A stretch of 64,000 nt of DNA from Mesorhizobium sp. M9A.F.Ca.ET.002.03.1.2 (lineage in GTDB: Bacteria; Pseudomonadota; Alphaproteobacteria; Rhizobiales; Rhizobiaceae), in NCBI RefSeq assembly GCF_003952365.1, contig NZ_CP034443.1, forward strand, positions 2,969,001 to 3,033,000. Direction: 5' to 3'. Under the pieces are notes generated by a model, which did not search any database, was not told where the DNA came from, and was given only the letters and a program-made list of their open reading frames with translations. Shown here piece by piece: positions 33,606 through 43,776 of this stretch. Made by a program: the position numbers and the translations under genes. The first letter of the stretch is position 1, and every line of letters begins with the position of its first letter.

Positions 33606-36600
33606 CTAGTCGAGAAAAGGCAGCACCACAAGCGCTTCCGGGTCGAGCCCGTGCTGGGCGCATATATCCTGCGCCAGGGAAAAGTAGCGTTCGGCCTCGG
33701 CCAGATTGTCGAGGTCGAGATTAAGCGTTGCAAGACCATCATAGCATGGAAACAGCAGTTGGGGCTCGCCCGTCTCGCGGGCTACGTCCAGTGCTTCGTG
33801 GAACAAGCCAACCGCCAGTTCCGGACGGCCGTTGCACTGGTGGATCTGCCCAAGCACGATCAACGGCACCGGCAGGTGCTCGCGCTGGTCGAGCGCCCGG
33901 TCGATCTCGATGGCCTTCTCGGCAGCAGGTACGCCCTCCGTTGGACAGCGATCCGTGAAAGTACAACAAGCGACCGCCAGATTGGCGAGGAGGCGCGCCT
34001 GGAAGCCCAAATCACCAATATGGCGCGCCACTTCAAGACCGCGCCGGCAGACCTCCATCGCCTGTGCCGGATCGATGGTCGTGTAAAGCACGCCGAGATT
34101 GGTGTAGCCGCGGCAGGCCGCGCCCAGTAAACCGGCGGCTTCGGCCAATTCAATGCTACGTTCAACTTGACGTATGGCTTCACGGTTTCGCCCAAGGCGA
34201 GCCAGCGCAACAGCCTTGGTATTAAGTGCCTCGGCGGTCACAAGAGTGGCGTCACACCCCGCCTCGGAGACATGCTCCGTTGTCAGAGTGCCTACGCAAT
34301 CCAGTGCCGCGTCTGCCCATTTTGCCGCGAGGGCGTGACCTCCGCTACGAAATGCCTGTCGGCCACGTTCTTGCCAGAGATGCGCCTGCTCGATCGGGGC
34401 GTTCGCTCCATCGAGGAGGGCTGCCGCTTCAGCATAGCGGGATTCTGCATTGTCCCGCTTGCCGACGTCCCAGAGCAGTCGACCGATCTTCCGCAAAACT
34501 CGCGCCGAAGCGACACGATTGGCCGACTCGCGGTATGCTTGCAACACCGTCTCGTAGTGGTGGTGCGCGATCTCGCGGCGGCCTGCCGGGCCGCTCAAAT
34601 CGGCAATGCGCTCGGCAATTTCCAGTGTGAGCGGTGTTTGCCCGATCGTGCCCAACGCAGTCAGTGCTCGCTCGTAGAAACGAAGGGCGTCGTCGTTGGC
34701 GTATATCATGCGAGCGCGATCGCCCGCCGCCTGCAGGTAACGCGCGCCCTTCTCTCGCTCGGCGCTCTGTGCGAAATGATGACCGAGCACGGTCAAATCC
34801 TCGAGCCGTTCCGGCTTGTCGCCGCACAGTTGCTCCAAGGCAGCACCGACCCGCCCGTGGATGTCGGTCCGGCGTTGCAGGAGCAGATTCTGGTAGATCA
34901 CATCCTGCAGCAACGTTTGCGTAAAGCGGTAGCTTTGCGACGAGACCGAGCCTGATCCGGCAACTTCCTCGATGAATTCCGCATCGCAAAGCAGTTCGCA
35001 GCCGGCTTCTAGCCGGCCGGGGTCGGCTGTCACGGCTTTCAGAAGTGTGGCATCGAAGCGCGGGCCGATTACCGCGGCTTCCTGGGCCAACCGGCGCACC
35101 TCTTGGGGCAGCCGGTCGACGCGGGCAAGCAACATTGCCTGGATAGTGGCGGGAATGCCGGTTGCGACTTCGCCTGCCACAGTCCGCCATCGCTGGCCCT
35201 CGCGCATCAGCACACCGCGATCGATAAGGCCGCGAACGATCTCCTCTACAAAAAGGGGGTTGCCGCCCGCGCGCTCGAGGATCTGGTCGAGAAGCCCTCC
35301 TGCGGAGTTTACCCAGCTCTCGCCGAAAAGCGCCGCCAGCAGGCTGCGTCCGTCATCACGGTTGAGCGGCGAAAGCCTGAGCGCTGTGTGACTGACCCGA
35401 CTTGAGTCGAGCTGGTCGTTGTCCGGGGCCGGACGATGCGTGACCAGCAACATCAACCGCGTGCGTTCCAACCTGTCCATCACGAAACGTAGCGCCTCGA
35501 GCGACACAGCGTCGGCCCAGTGCAGGTCCTCGACGACAATCAACAGCGGCGACAACGCAAGCCGTCGTTCGATGATTGTGCGGACTGCGTAGAGAATTTG
35601 CCGCCGCAGTTGCTCGGGCTCGACATGCTGCAAGGTGGCATCGGGGTCGCCAAGGCCAAGCACATGGTAGAGCAAAGGCATCAGCCGCTTCGCCTCCTCG
35701 CCCTGCAGGCCGAGATCGGTAAGCAAGCCTGCGAGCTTCCCCCGCATTTCGTCCCCATTGTCGTTTTGCATCATCCCGGCAGCGCTGCGCACCACAGCGC
35801 CCAAGGCGCCAAATGATTGTTCGCCCAGCGGTGAGCACGTGGCCTGCCGCACGGCGACGTTGCGAAAACGATCCTCGTCGCCGACGCGGGCGACGAACTC
35901 CTTCACAAGCCGCGATTTCCCGATACCGGCTTCTCCGACGAGGCGGACAAGTTGAGCCGAGCCGCTGCACGCCTGGTCAAGACTCGCCAGCATTCTGTTG
36001 AGCTCCGCACCACGACCTATCGTCGGCGCACTGAGGCCGAGCGCCTCGAGCCCACGCGCTGCACGCGGCGTCGCAAGCGGTGCATCCAGTCGATGGACGA
36101 GCACACTGCCAGCCTTGCCGCGAAGCACGACATCACCCAGCGACTCGTAAGAGAAGGCATGCCGGGTCAGCCGGTGAGTGAGCTCGCCTACCAGCACCTC
36201 ACCCGGTGCGGCCAGCGATTGCAGGCGTTGCGCCGTATTCACGGTGTCGCCGGTCACCGAATAGGATTTGGCGGTGCCGATGCCCAATCCGCCAGTAACG
36301 ACCGGACCAGTGTTTATGCCGATGTGGAGTGACAGAGGCGAGCCGGAGTGGGAGGTACTTTCGCCGAGCCGCGCCGTCCGGGCGATCATGTCGAGAGCGG
36401 CGTGAAGTGCGCGTTCCGGATCGTCCTCATGCGCAACCGGCGCACCGAACAAAGCGAGCAGCGCATCGCCGATGAATTTGTCGACGAAACCACCAAAGTT
36501 TCGCACGGCCGCGGCCAATTCCTTGAACAGTTCGTTCTGCAGCGCTTGCATGACCTCGGGGTCGAGCTGCTCGCTGAGTGTCGTGAAGCCGCAAAGGTCG

Positions 36601-36905
36601 GCGAACAGGACCGTTACCGTCCGGCGATCGGCATCAGAGACGGGATGCAGCTCGTCTTCGCTTTCGATGTTCGGAAGCGGCGACTGAGTTCGAGAAGGCG
36701 GCACAATGGTCCGGCTTGGTGTCGGAGCAGGCCGTTCGACGGCTTTTGCGGGCGCACCGACGCTTGCCCCACATTTCGGACAGAACTCGAAATCAGGTGC
36801 GCAGGGGTAGCCGCAACTGGCGCATGGCAGGGGCTGGCGCCTGCCACACCTCGGACAGAAAGCGTAACCGCCCTCAACCTCGAAACCGCAGCCTGAGCAG
36901 TCCAT
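33606..36905 (-). CDS. Zinc-ribbon / adenylate cyclase / AAA-ATPase / TPR signalling protein
   Basis: A 1099-residue protein from ATG 36905 (MDCSGCGFEVEGG). Residues 1-50 are double zinc ribbons (CSGC, CPRC, CASC, CPKC). A class III cyclase domain spans about 95-275 (VLFADLCGFTTLSEQ, VDKFIGDALLALFG, TGDTVNTAQRL). An AAA/NACHT-like ATPase follows (VGEAGIGKSRLVKEF, LLIVVEDLHWAD), and the C-terminal half is TPR repeats. This architecture is common in rhizobia; the ATPase-TPR part probably senses a ligand or protein and controls cyclase output. A 5' extension beyond ATG 36905 is open but overlaps the divergent cyclase gene. Confidence 0.9.
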   Translation of the reverse strand: MDCSGCGFEVEGGYAFCPRCGRRQPLPCASCGYPCAPDFEFCPKCGASVGAPAKAVERPAPTPSRTIVPPSRTQSPLPNIESEDELHPVSDADRRTVTVLFADLCGFTTLSEQLDPEVMQALQNELFKELAAAVRNFGGFVDKFIGDALLALFGAPVAHEDDPERALHAALDMIARTARLGESTSHSGSPLSLHIGINTGPVVTGGLGIGTAKSYSVTGDTVNTAQRLQSLAAPGEVLVGELTHRLTRHAFSYESLGDVVLRGKAGSVLVHRLDAPLATPRAARGLEALGLSAPTIGRGAELNRMLASLDQACSGSAQLVRLVGEAGIGKSRLVKEFVARVGDEDRFRNVAVRQATCSPLGEQSFGALGAVVRSAAGMMQNDNGDEMRGKLAGLLTDLGLQGEEAKRLMPLLYHVLGLGDPDATLQHVEPEQLRRQILYAVRTIIERRLALSPLLIVVEDLHWADAVSLEALRFVMDRLERTRLMLLVTHRPAPDNDQLDSSRVSHTALRLSPLNRDDGRSLLAALFGESWVNSAGGLLDQILERAGGNPLFVEEIVRGLIDRGVLMREGQRWRTVAGEVATGIPATIQAMLLARVDRLPQEVRRLAQEAAVIGPRFDATLLKAVTADPGRLEAGCELLCDAEFIEEVAGSGSVSSQSYRFTQTLLQDVIYQNLLLQRRTDIHGRVGAALEQLCGDKPERLEDLTVLGHHFAQSAEREKGARYLQAAGDRARMIYANDDALRFYERALTALGTIGQTPLTLEIAERIADLSGPAGRREIAHHHYETVLQAYRESANRVASARVLRKIGRLLWDVGKRDNAESRYAEAAALLDGANAPIEQAHLWQERGRQAFRSGGHALAAKWADAALDCVGTLTTEHVSEAGCDATLVTAEALNTKAVALARLGRNREAIRQVERSIELAEAAGLLGAACRGYTNLGVLYTTIDPAQAMEVCRRGLEVARHIGDLGFQARLLANLAVACCTFTDRCPTEGVPAAEKAIEIDRALDQREHLPVPLIVLGQIHQCNGRPELAVGLFHEALDVARETGEPQLLFPCYDGLATLNLDLDNLAEAERYFSLAQDICAQHGLDPEALVVLPFLD

Positions 36906-37146
36906 GGAACAAGACCTCAATAGGGGCCGTGACGGCGTGATCTCGCTATGCACTTCACGGCCAGGGTATTCATAAGGATGAACCGATAGCCGTCGACCAG
37001 CAAGCGGCAGCGCAAATAGGCATCGAGCGATCGGTGTGGATCCCGTGGACGAGGGCAGCCGATTCGGACGGCTGCGTGGCCGTCGTTTGCAAAAGTTCCC
37101 TCTTGCCTCCGACTTCCTGCTATCGTGGAGGTGAGGAGACGGACCC

Positions 37147-38914
37147 TTGAGCGACAATCGTAAGCTAGCCGCAATCCTGGCTGCAGATGTGGTCGGATAC
37201 AGCCGGCTCGCGGGCGCGGACGAAGATCGTACTTTGGCGAGGTTGCGGGCACTGCGCAGCGACCTGATCGATCCGATCATCGCAGTGCACCACGGGCGGG
37301 TGATCAAGCGCACCGGGGATGGGGCACTGGTTGAGTTCCGCAGTGTGGTGGATGCCGTGCGCTGCGCCGTTGAGATTCAGAATGGTATGGTTGAGCGCAA
37401 TGCCGGCGTGTCGCAGGACCGCCGCATCGAGTTCAGGATCGGCATCCATCTGGGGGATGTGGTCGAAGAAAGCGACGGCGACCTGATGGGCGACGGCGTC
37501 AACATCGCCTCGCGTTTGGAGGGCGTCGCGGCGCCCGGCGCCATCTGCCTGTCCGAGGATGCCTATCGCCAGGTCAAGGCGAGGCTCGACCTCTCGGTCA
37601 GCGATCTCGGCAGCACGCAGCTCAAGAATATCGCCGAGCCGATCCGGGTCTATTCGCTGCAAGTCGGCAGCGCCGGGACCAAAGCGGCCGCGACCTCGGA
37701 AACCGCGACGAGCCGGTCGGCGACGGCAGCGCCGCCGAAGCTGTCGATCGCCGTCCTGCCATTCGCCAACATGAGCGGTGACGCCGAACAGGACTACTTC
37801 GCCGACGGCATCTCTGAAGACATCATCACAGCGCTGTCCAAACTGTCGCAGCTCTTCGTCATCGCACGCAATTCGTCGTTCACCTTCAAGGGCCAGAACG
37901 TCCATGTGCAGGAGGTGGGCACGAAGCTCGGCGTGCGGCATGTACTTGAGGGTAGCGTACGCAAGTCGGGGAACAGGGTGCGCATCACCGCGCAGCTCAT
38001 CGATGCTACCTCGGGCGGCCATCTTTGGGCGGAGCGGTTCGATCGCGACCGACATATTCGCCGTGCAGGACGACGTGACGCAGCAGATCGTCGGCGCGCT
38101 GGCGCTCAATCTGACCGAGGGTGACCGTCAGCGGCTGGCGCCCGAGCATCCGCGCAACACGGAGGCGTATGACTATTTCCTGCGGGGCCGGGAGCTGTGG
38201 CACCGGCTGACGAAGGAGACGAACGTCGCAGCTCGCGACCTCTTGCAACGTGGCATCGAACTGGACCCGAAGTTTGCCTCTGCCCACGCTTTCCTCGCCC
38301 TCACGCACGGACTCGATTACCTGAACCGGTGGAGTGCGTCGCCGCCGGAATCGATGGCGCAAGCGGAAGAGACCGCAGCGCTAGCGGTAACGCTGGATGG
38401 CAGCGATCCCTGGGCGCACTGGGCGCTGGCTATCGTCAAGCTGTACACACGACGGCACGATGGGGCCATCGGCGAGGCCGAGCGCGCGATAGTCCTCAAT
38501 CCGAACTTCGCCGAAGGGCACGTCATCCTCGGCGAGGCGCTGTACTATTCGGGCAGATCCGAGGAGGCCCTCGAGAGTTTCGCCCGGGCGAGGACATTGA
38601 ACCCATACTTTCCGGATGTGCTTCTGCACTTCCAGGCTTTGGCCTCGTTTCAACTAGGAAGGTATGAAGAGGCCGTTGACCTCTTGATGCAACGGCTGGC
38701 TCGCAACGCTGTCACCGACGTCTCGCGCGAGCTTCTGGCCGCCAGCTACGGCCATCTGGGCCGTTTCGCCGAAGCCCGCGCTGCATGGCAGGAGTTGCTT
38801 CGCGTCAATCCCGACTATTCCCTGGAATATCGTCGCAAAGTCTTGCCTTACAGGAACCCTGCCGATTTCGAACTCGTGGTGAACGGGCTCCGCAAGGCTG
38901 CTATCGTGCAATGA
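37147..38914 (+). pseudogene. Adenylate cyclase / TolB-like / TPR protein, frameshifted
   Basis: Start TTG 37147 with GAGGAGA at about 7 nt. Residues 1-170 are a class III cyclase (AAILAADVVGYSRLAG, KRTGDGALVEF, MGDGVNIASRLE). Residues 195-300 are a TolB-amino-terminal-like domain (KLSIAVLPFANMSGD, GVRHVLEGSVRKSG). At 38047-38050 the frame breaks: family members read FDRDLTDIFAVQDDVT, but here the D and T codons overlap, consistent with a net loss of five bases. The correct TPR C-terminus continues in the other frame to 38914 (TDIFAVQDDVTQQIV to GLRKAAIVQ). The cyclase domain is intact and might still be made as a 325-residue product. Confidence 0.8.
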
Positions 38915-39115
38915 CGGGTGAGGCCAAATCAGGTCAGGCCTTGAATTGCAGCCGATCGCGATGGACCGTCCGTGACCGTTTGTGTTCCGTTTGACTGCCG
39001 CTGACCCGATAGCTCAAGGAAGCGGCCGGATCAGACGCCAGAGGCTCACCGATAGATCGCCGTCGCTTGCGGTTGCGCACTAGAAAATCAACCTGAAATA
39101 AGCCTGAAGTGAGGC

Positions 39116-40501
39116 TCAGGTCGCCTTGATCTCTGCCTGGCCGATCTTGCGCCATCGGGCGTTTTCGCGAACCAGTTTCAGGTCGTCGGTCGTCTCGGCA
39201 AATGTCCGCAAACGGTATTGCCGGAGCAGGTCCGGGAAGAGCGCCCCTTCCGGCAGGCTGGCAAGCTGCTCGCGGACCGAGATCTTTTCATCGATGACCC
39301 GCATGCCCCAGGCATTTTCCCGAACCTGCAGCTCCGCAGCCAGATCGCGCTCTTCCGGCGCGTTTTCATCTAGCGCCGCCAGCAGGATCGAGTGGAAAAG
39401 CGCTACATAACCAATCTGCCTCAGGCCGCCCACAGCCCGCACGCGCGGCAATATGGCAAGGACGAGGAACATCAGGAACAAGTTCGGCAGCAGCACGCCG
39501 TCCAGCAGCGCCTGCCTGAGATGCGGCCGCTCGAACGGGATGGAAAGACCATGCGGCCTGTCAGGCTCGACAAGGTGCCCGTTCTCAAGGACAAGCTTGC
39601 GCACGCGCTCCTCGCGGATGCCCCAGAAATAGGCCGTGGCATTGGGCAGGAATCTGCCAAATGGGCTCGATGCGGCCTCTTGCAAGGCACATTCGAGACG
39701 CTGGCGCCTTGCGGGCTCAATGAGCAGCCTGCAAAGAAGGCTGCCATCATATTCTAGATGCCGGGCCACGGCAGCCGCGGCGAGCCGATCATCGATGAAA
39801 ACCGGCAGGGCCATGCCAGAACGATCCCAATCGGCGACCAGATCCTCGTTGAGGGCTGTCAGGGCATCGGCGGCGGTTCCAAACACCTTGTCCTGACTGG
39901 CAAGCAGCGTGCCCAGCCAGCGGCTGGCATCCGTTTCATCGCCCACCGCTTCGAGCGCGCGCTTGTTGAGGGAGACGGGACCGGCCACGCAGGCGCTTTT
40001 GCGGCACAGTTTGTGGCGCCCCATGCCAAACAGGTTGACCTTGTCGTCGCCGACATCGAGCCAGCCCGGCCCCTCCCGGCCAATTGTCTCCATGGTCATC
40101 GTCGTTCCCATGAAGCCGAAGAAGGCCGACAGCCCGTTTTCAACCGCGCCGAGCCAGGCAAGCAGCAGGGCATCGAAGGTGATCCGGTCCATCAGAAGCA
40201 GGCAGTGCAGGCCGGACTGAATCACCGGTCTGTGCTCGAACTCTTCGAGCGCCTTGCCGATCTCCTCAGGCTGCATAATCACACCGAGGCGCTGATGCAG
40301 GACTTCGCGCAGGATCGAGCGGGCGGCGATCGCCGGGCCCGATGCAGGCCTTGCCACCGGCCGCCACAGATGGCGGGCATAATCGGAAACCGGTGCATTC
40401 CAGTTCTGCTCGATGTCACGCGCGACTTCCGGGCAGAGCGGCGACAGCAAAGCCAGAATTTCCACCGGAGGCGTAGGAGCTGGATCAAAGACGGCGGTCA
40501 T
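39116..40501 (-). CDS. Conserved-looking protein of unknown function, 461 aa
   Basis: A protein of 461 residues with normal high-GC codon use from ATG 40501. It is mostly soluble, with one hydrophobic stretch near 350-365 (LLPNLFLMFLVLAILPRV). A central segment has DDKVNLFGMGRHKLCRKSACV with two cysteines. I recognise no domain. It is the first of several minus-strand genes leading into the cyclic-nucleotide/ABC cluster, but the 170-nt gap to the next gene leaves operon membership open. Confidence 0.75.
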   Translation of the reverse strand: MTAVFDPAPTPPVEILALLSPLCPEVARDIEQNWNAPVSDYARHLWRPVARPASGPAIAARSILREVLHQRLGVIMQPEEIGKALEEFEHRPVIQSGLHCLLLMDRITFDALLLAWLGAVENGLSAFFGFMGTTMTMETIGREGPGWLDVGDDKVNLFGMGRHKLCRKSACVAGPVSLNKRALEAVGDETDASRWLGTLLASQDKVFGTAADALTALNEDLVADWDRSGMALPVFIDDRLAAAAVARHLEYDGSLLCRLLIEPARRQRLECALQEAASSPFGRFLPNATAYFWGIREERVRKLVLENGHLVEPDRPHGLSIPFERPHLRQALLDGVLLPNLFLMFLVLAILPRVRAVGGLRQIGYVALFHSILLAALDENAPEERDLAAELQVRENAWGMRVIDEKISVREQLASLPEGALFPDLLRQYRLRTFAETTDDLKLVRENARWRKIGQAEIKAT

Positions 40502-40673
40502 TGGTCCCGTCTAGCCGCTTGCGGTGTAAACGCCAAGGGAGACCAGCTGGATGCAGCCGGCCCACACATAGATTGTCAATTGACCGTGTCCTACGGAGTC
40601 CTCCATGAGCAATCACCTGTTCGCCCGCACGAATTGTTAGACTGGCCAAACAGTTAAGGCCAAACAGCGGATC

Positions 40674-41198
40674 TCAGAACCGCAGCCGCGCCATGCTTAG
40701 GAGGTCGTGGTACTGCCCGTCGGTAAAACCGGCCTTCACATGCCGGCCTTCGACCTCGAAGCCGTGGCTTGTGTAGAGACGGATGGCCGGTTCGTTGTCG
40801 GCATAGACGGTCAATTCGACCCGCTTCAGGGCGCGCCAATTGTCGGCCACGTCAAGCAGCGCGCCAAGTATGGCAGAGCCGATGCCCTTGCCGACGAAGG
40901 CATCGTCAAGGCCGATATTGATCTCGCCGATATGCGAACGGCGCGGCGAACCCTGCACGACCAGGCGGCCATGGCCGACGACCTTACCGTCCAACTCCGC
41001 AACGATCCAGGTGGTTTCCTGGCCGGACTTGGCGATGCGCCGCTCCACCTGCTCCACCATCTCAAAGGGCATCCTGAGCGTGCCCCAGCGGAAGCCCGGC
41101 ATGTTGAAGATAGCGCAAAGCGCCTCCGCATCGCTTGGCCGGACGGACCTGAGCTGCGGCTGGATTTTCTCGGAGGATGGCGAGGTCGTGCTGGTCAT
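40674..41198 (-). CDS. GNAT family N-acetyltransferase
   Basis: A 174-residue GNAT acetyltransferase from ATG 41198, chosen for its GGGAG upstream; a longer start at 41246 is possible. Acetyl-CoA binding motif A is INIGLDDAFVGKGIGSAIL (about 97-115), followed by VELTVYADNEPAIRLYTSHGFEVEGR, the typical motif B region. Resembles RimI/PhnO-type or amino-group acetyltransferases; the acceptor is unknown. Confidence 0.9.
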   Translation of the reverse strand: MTSTTSPSSEKIQPQLRSVRPSDAEALCAIFNMPGFRWGTLRMPFEMVEQVERRIAKSGQETTWIVAELDGKVVGHGRLVVQGSPRRSHIGEINIGLDDAFVGKGIGSAILGALLDVADNWRALKRVELTVYADNEPAIRLYTSHGFEVEGRHVKAGFTDGQYHDLLSMARLRF

Positions 41199-41271
41199 GG
41201 CGCTCCCGGCAAAGCAATCGGCCCGGCACGATGCACCGGACGTCACCTAAAAATCCAGCCGTCTCCGCAAC

Positions 41272-42123
41272 CTATGCCGGTTGCGAGCTAAAATACCGGG
41301 AGGCGGCGTAGAGTTTGAAAACGCCGCTGATGCCGATCCAGCCGAAAAGGGCGAGCCAGCACAATGTCCCGGTCGCCGTCCAGTCGAGCCGGTGCACCGC
41401 AGCGTCGGTGATGACGAGGCCAAGGATGGCAAGCAGGCCAACCAGAAACTGCGCCAAGCCGAGCACCAGCAGTTCCTCGCGCGGCGCGCTTCTCCAGACG
41501 AGATATATGCCGCCCGCACCGGCGAGGAAGATGGCGCTGTAGACCTGAGCGTGGAAGGCATCGATCGGCCATGGCCAGAAGCCGCTGAATGTCAGGGGAA
41601 ACAGCAACAGGCCGACTCCATAGAGCCCGAGGATCGCCGACTCCACCGGCATGTAGCCGCGCCATGCGGGGCTCAAGATCACGCCTTTTGCAGAAGGACG
41701 GGCCCTGGCCCGCCACAGGAACAGCCCGGATACCGCGACCGAAGCAAGATAGACCAAAAACCAGAGCCAGGGCGCTTTGCGCTCGAAGTTGAAATAGCCG
41801 AGATTGATGAACGAAGCCACCGACACGATGACGGTGAAGATGAAGGCCATGACGAGCACGAGCCTGCCGGGCGACCAGCGATTCCAGAACAGCAGCGCCG
41901 CCATCACGACCATTTCGGCGGTGTAGAAGCCGCCGAGGAAGCGGGCATTGAACGGCGTGACGGCCCAAGGCCAGCGCGGCTTGACCAGCATAGGCACGAA
42001 AAACAGGCCGGCGCCTACGATCAGCACGATGATGACCACCACAGAGAAAAGGCGCAGGGCCGCGGGAAATGGCGGGTTGTTGGATGTCGGCATGGGAGAA
42101 AGTCCCAAAGATGAATACCCCAT
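41272..42123 (-). CDS. Integral membrane protein of unknown function
   Basis: A 283-residue protein with about eight predicted TM helices (for example LRLFSVVVIIVLIVGAGLFF, FLVYLASVAVSGLFLW, LLVLGLAQFLVGLLAILGLV). ATG 42123 is the first start; an ATG at 42093 begins just before the first TM. No catalytic motif is visible. It ends 73 nt before the acetyltransferase gene. Confidence 0.75.
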   Translation of the reverse strand: MGYSSLGLSPMPTSNNPPFPAALRLFSVVVIIVLIVGAGLFFVPMLVKPRWPWAVTPFNARFLGGFYTAEMVVMAALLFWNRWSPGRLVLVMAFIFTVIVSVASFINLGYFNFERKAPWLWFLVYLASVAVSGLFLWRARARPSAKGVILSPAWRGYMPVESAILGLYGVGLLLFPLTFSGFWPWPIDAFHAQVYSAIFLAGAGGIYLVWRSAPREELLVLGLAQFLVGLLAILGLVITDAAVHRLDWTATGTLCWLALFGWIGISGVFKLYAASRYFSSQPA

Positions 42124-42295
42124 GGACCCATCATAGTGCCGCTTGCGGCCGGTGAAAATCTGCCGAATGGAAATTGAACTGTCACGGGCTTATCTATTCG
42201 AATGGCCGTACGGTCCGTTTCGAAGTAAAATGGAGCACTCGGACCAAAGAGCGGTCCGGTCAACACGTCTCGGGGCGCATTCTGGAGCCTGCACG

Positions 42296-43711
42296 ATGAA
42301 CGAAGCTCAGGATCTGTTCTCGCTTCTGCGGCAATCGAGCGATGTCGATCCACTGGCAGTCGACGCGATTGAGCGAACCATCGCGGAGGGCGAGGACCGC
42401 GAACTTTGCCGCATCAATGCGCCAGCCTTCGCCAGCAAGCATGGCCTCGACGAGGAACGCGCCATAAGCGCCTTTCTCCATGCAGCGCGGGTGGGCATCT
42501 TCGACATTTCCTGGAATGTTCTGTGCCCCGGCTGCGGCGGCGTGCTCGACACCAACGCCACGCTGAAAACCCTGCAGAAGGACGAATACACCTGCGCGCT
42601 GTGCTCCGAGGGCTATTCGCCGACCCTCGACGAGATGGTCGAGGTGACATTCACCGTCAGTCCCCGCGTGCGCAGGATTGCCGCCCACAATCCACACGAA
42701 CTGCCGTTGATGGAATATTTCCGCCAGATCTACTGGGGGTCCGGCGTCGATCTGCCGGAAGAGGATTTCGCGAAAAAGATGGAAGCGTTCTCGCTGGAGG
42801 ATATCGAGCTTGCCCCTGGTGAAAAGGCGGTTCTGCCCATACAGCTTCCGTCCGAATTCATCATCGTCTTCGAGCCGGTCACCCATTCAGTGCAGTTCAT
42901 CGACGGGAAGGGCGAACCAACAAAAGAGCGCCGAAGCCTCTCTTTGCTCTTCGACCGCGACCATGTCCAGAACCAGACGCTGGAGATGCAACCCGGCCCG
43001 TTGCGCATTTCGCTGGAGAACAGGACCGACGCCCGCGTGCTGCCGACGGTCTTCATCGCCGGCCAGCTATTGCATGATTTCCTGGGCAAACGCCGGCCCT
43101 TCCTGACGGCCAAGCGCCTGCTCACCAACCAGACGTTCCGCGATCTCTATCGCACGGATACGCTCGACATCAACCAGCGCCTGAAGATCACCAGCCTGAC
43201 CTTCCTGTTCACCGACCTGCGCGGATCGACCGAGCTTTACGAGCGGGTGGGCGACCTTTCAGCCTTCGATCTCGTGCGCGTCCATTTCCAGGTTCTGCAC
43301 GAGATCGTCGCGGCCGAGGCAGGCGCGGTGGTGAAGACGATCGGTGATGCGGTGATGGCGACCTTCGCGACGCCTGATCGTGCGATTGCTGCGGCCCTCA
43401 GGATGCGCGATGCCATGCGTGATCTCAACGACAAGAGCGGGCGCGAGGATCTGCTGCTCAAGATCGGAGTCCATGCCGGCCCTTGCATCGCCGTGTCTAT
43501 GAACGAGCGGCAGGACTATTTCGGCCAGACGGTCAACATTGCTTCGCGAGTCCAGAACCTTGCCAACGCACAGGCGATCTTTGCCACTCGTGCGGTGGTC
43601 GACGACAATCTCACCGCCGATCTGTTGCACAGGAACGCGCTGACGCCCGTGCCCCACGAGGTTTCGCTGCGCGGCATTGAGCGCGAGATAGCAGTCTATA
43701 CGATCCCCTGA
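42296..43711 (+). CDS. Adenylate cyclase with DUF5939 sensor domain
   Basis: A 471-residue protein from ATG 42296 with GGAG at 8 nt; a longer upstream frame is not used. Residues 1-270 fit DUF5939, including a zinc-ribbon-like pair CPGC and CALC (about 78 and 100). The C-terminal class III cyclase (about 300-471) has LFTDLRGSTELYERVG (metal Asp), VVKTIGDAVMATF (adenine-selecting Lys) and YFGQTVNIASRVQ. Probably produces cAMP in the cytoplasm. Convergent with the methyltransferase gene; a 15-bp tandem repeat starts at its stop codon. Confidence 0.9.
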   Translation: MNEAQDLFSLLRQSSDVDPLAVDAIERTIAEGEDRELCRINAPAFASKHGLDEERAISAFLHAARVGIFDISWNVLCPGCGGVLDTNATLKTLQKDEYTCALCSEGYSPTLDEMVEVTFTVSPRVRRIAAHNPHELPLMEYFRQIYWGSGVDLPEEDFAKKMEAFSLEDIELAPGEKAVLPIQLPSEFIIVFEPVTHSVQFIDGKGEPTKERRSLSLLFDRDHVQNQTLEMQPGPLRISLENRTDARVLPTVFIAGQLLHDFLGKRRPFLTAKRLLTNQTFRDLYRTDTLDINQRLKITSLTFLFTDLRGSTELYERVGDLSAFDLVRVHFQVLHEIVAAEAGAVVKTIGDAVMATFATPDRAIAAALRMRDAMRDLNDKSGREDLLLKIGVHAGPCIAVSMNERQDYFGQTVNIASRVQNLANAQAIFATRAVVDDNLTADLLHRNALTPVPHEVSLRGIEREIAVYTIP

Positions 43712-43765
43712 AGACTTGGCCCTGAAGATTTGGCCCCTGAAATTTGGCCCCTGAAGATTTGGGCC
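43709..43765. repeat. Tandem repeat of TGAAGATTTGGCCCC, four copies
   Basis: Four imperfect 14-15-bp units begin at 43709, 43723, 43738 and 43752 (TGAAGACTTGGCCC, TGAAGATTTGGCCCC, TGAAATTTGGCCCC, TGAAGATTTGGGCC). The first TGA is the stop codon of the cyclase gene, so slippage here would not alter the protein. Confidence 0.85.
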
Positions 43766-43776
43766 GTCTCCGCCCC

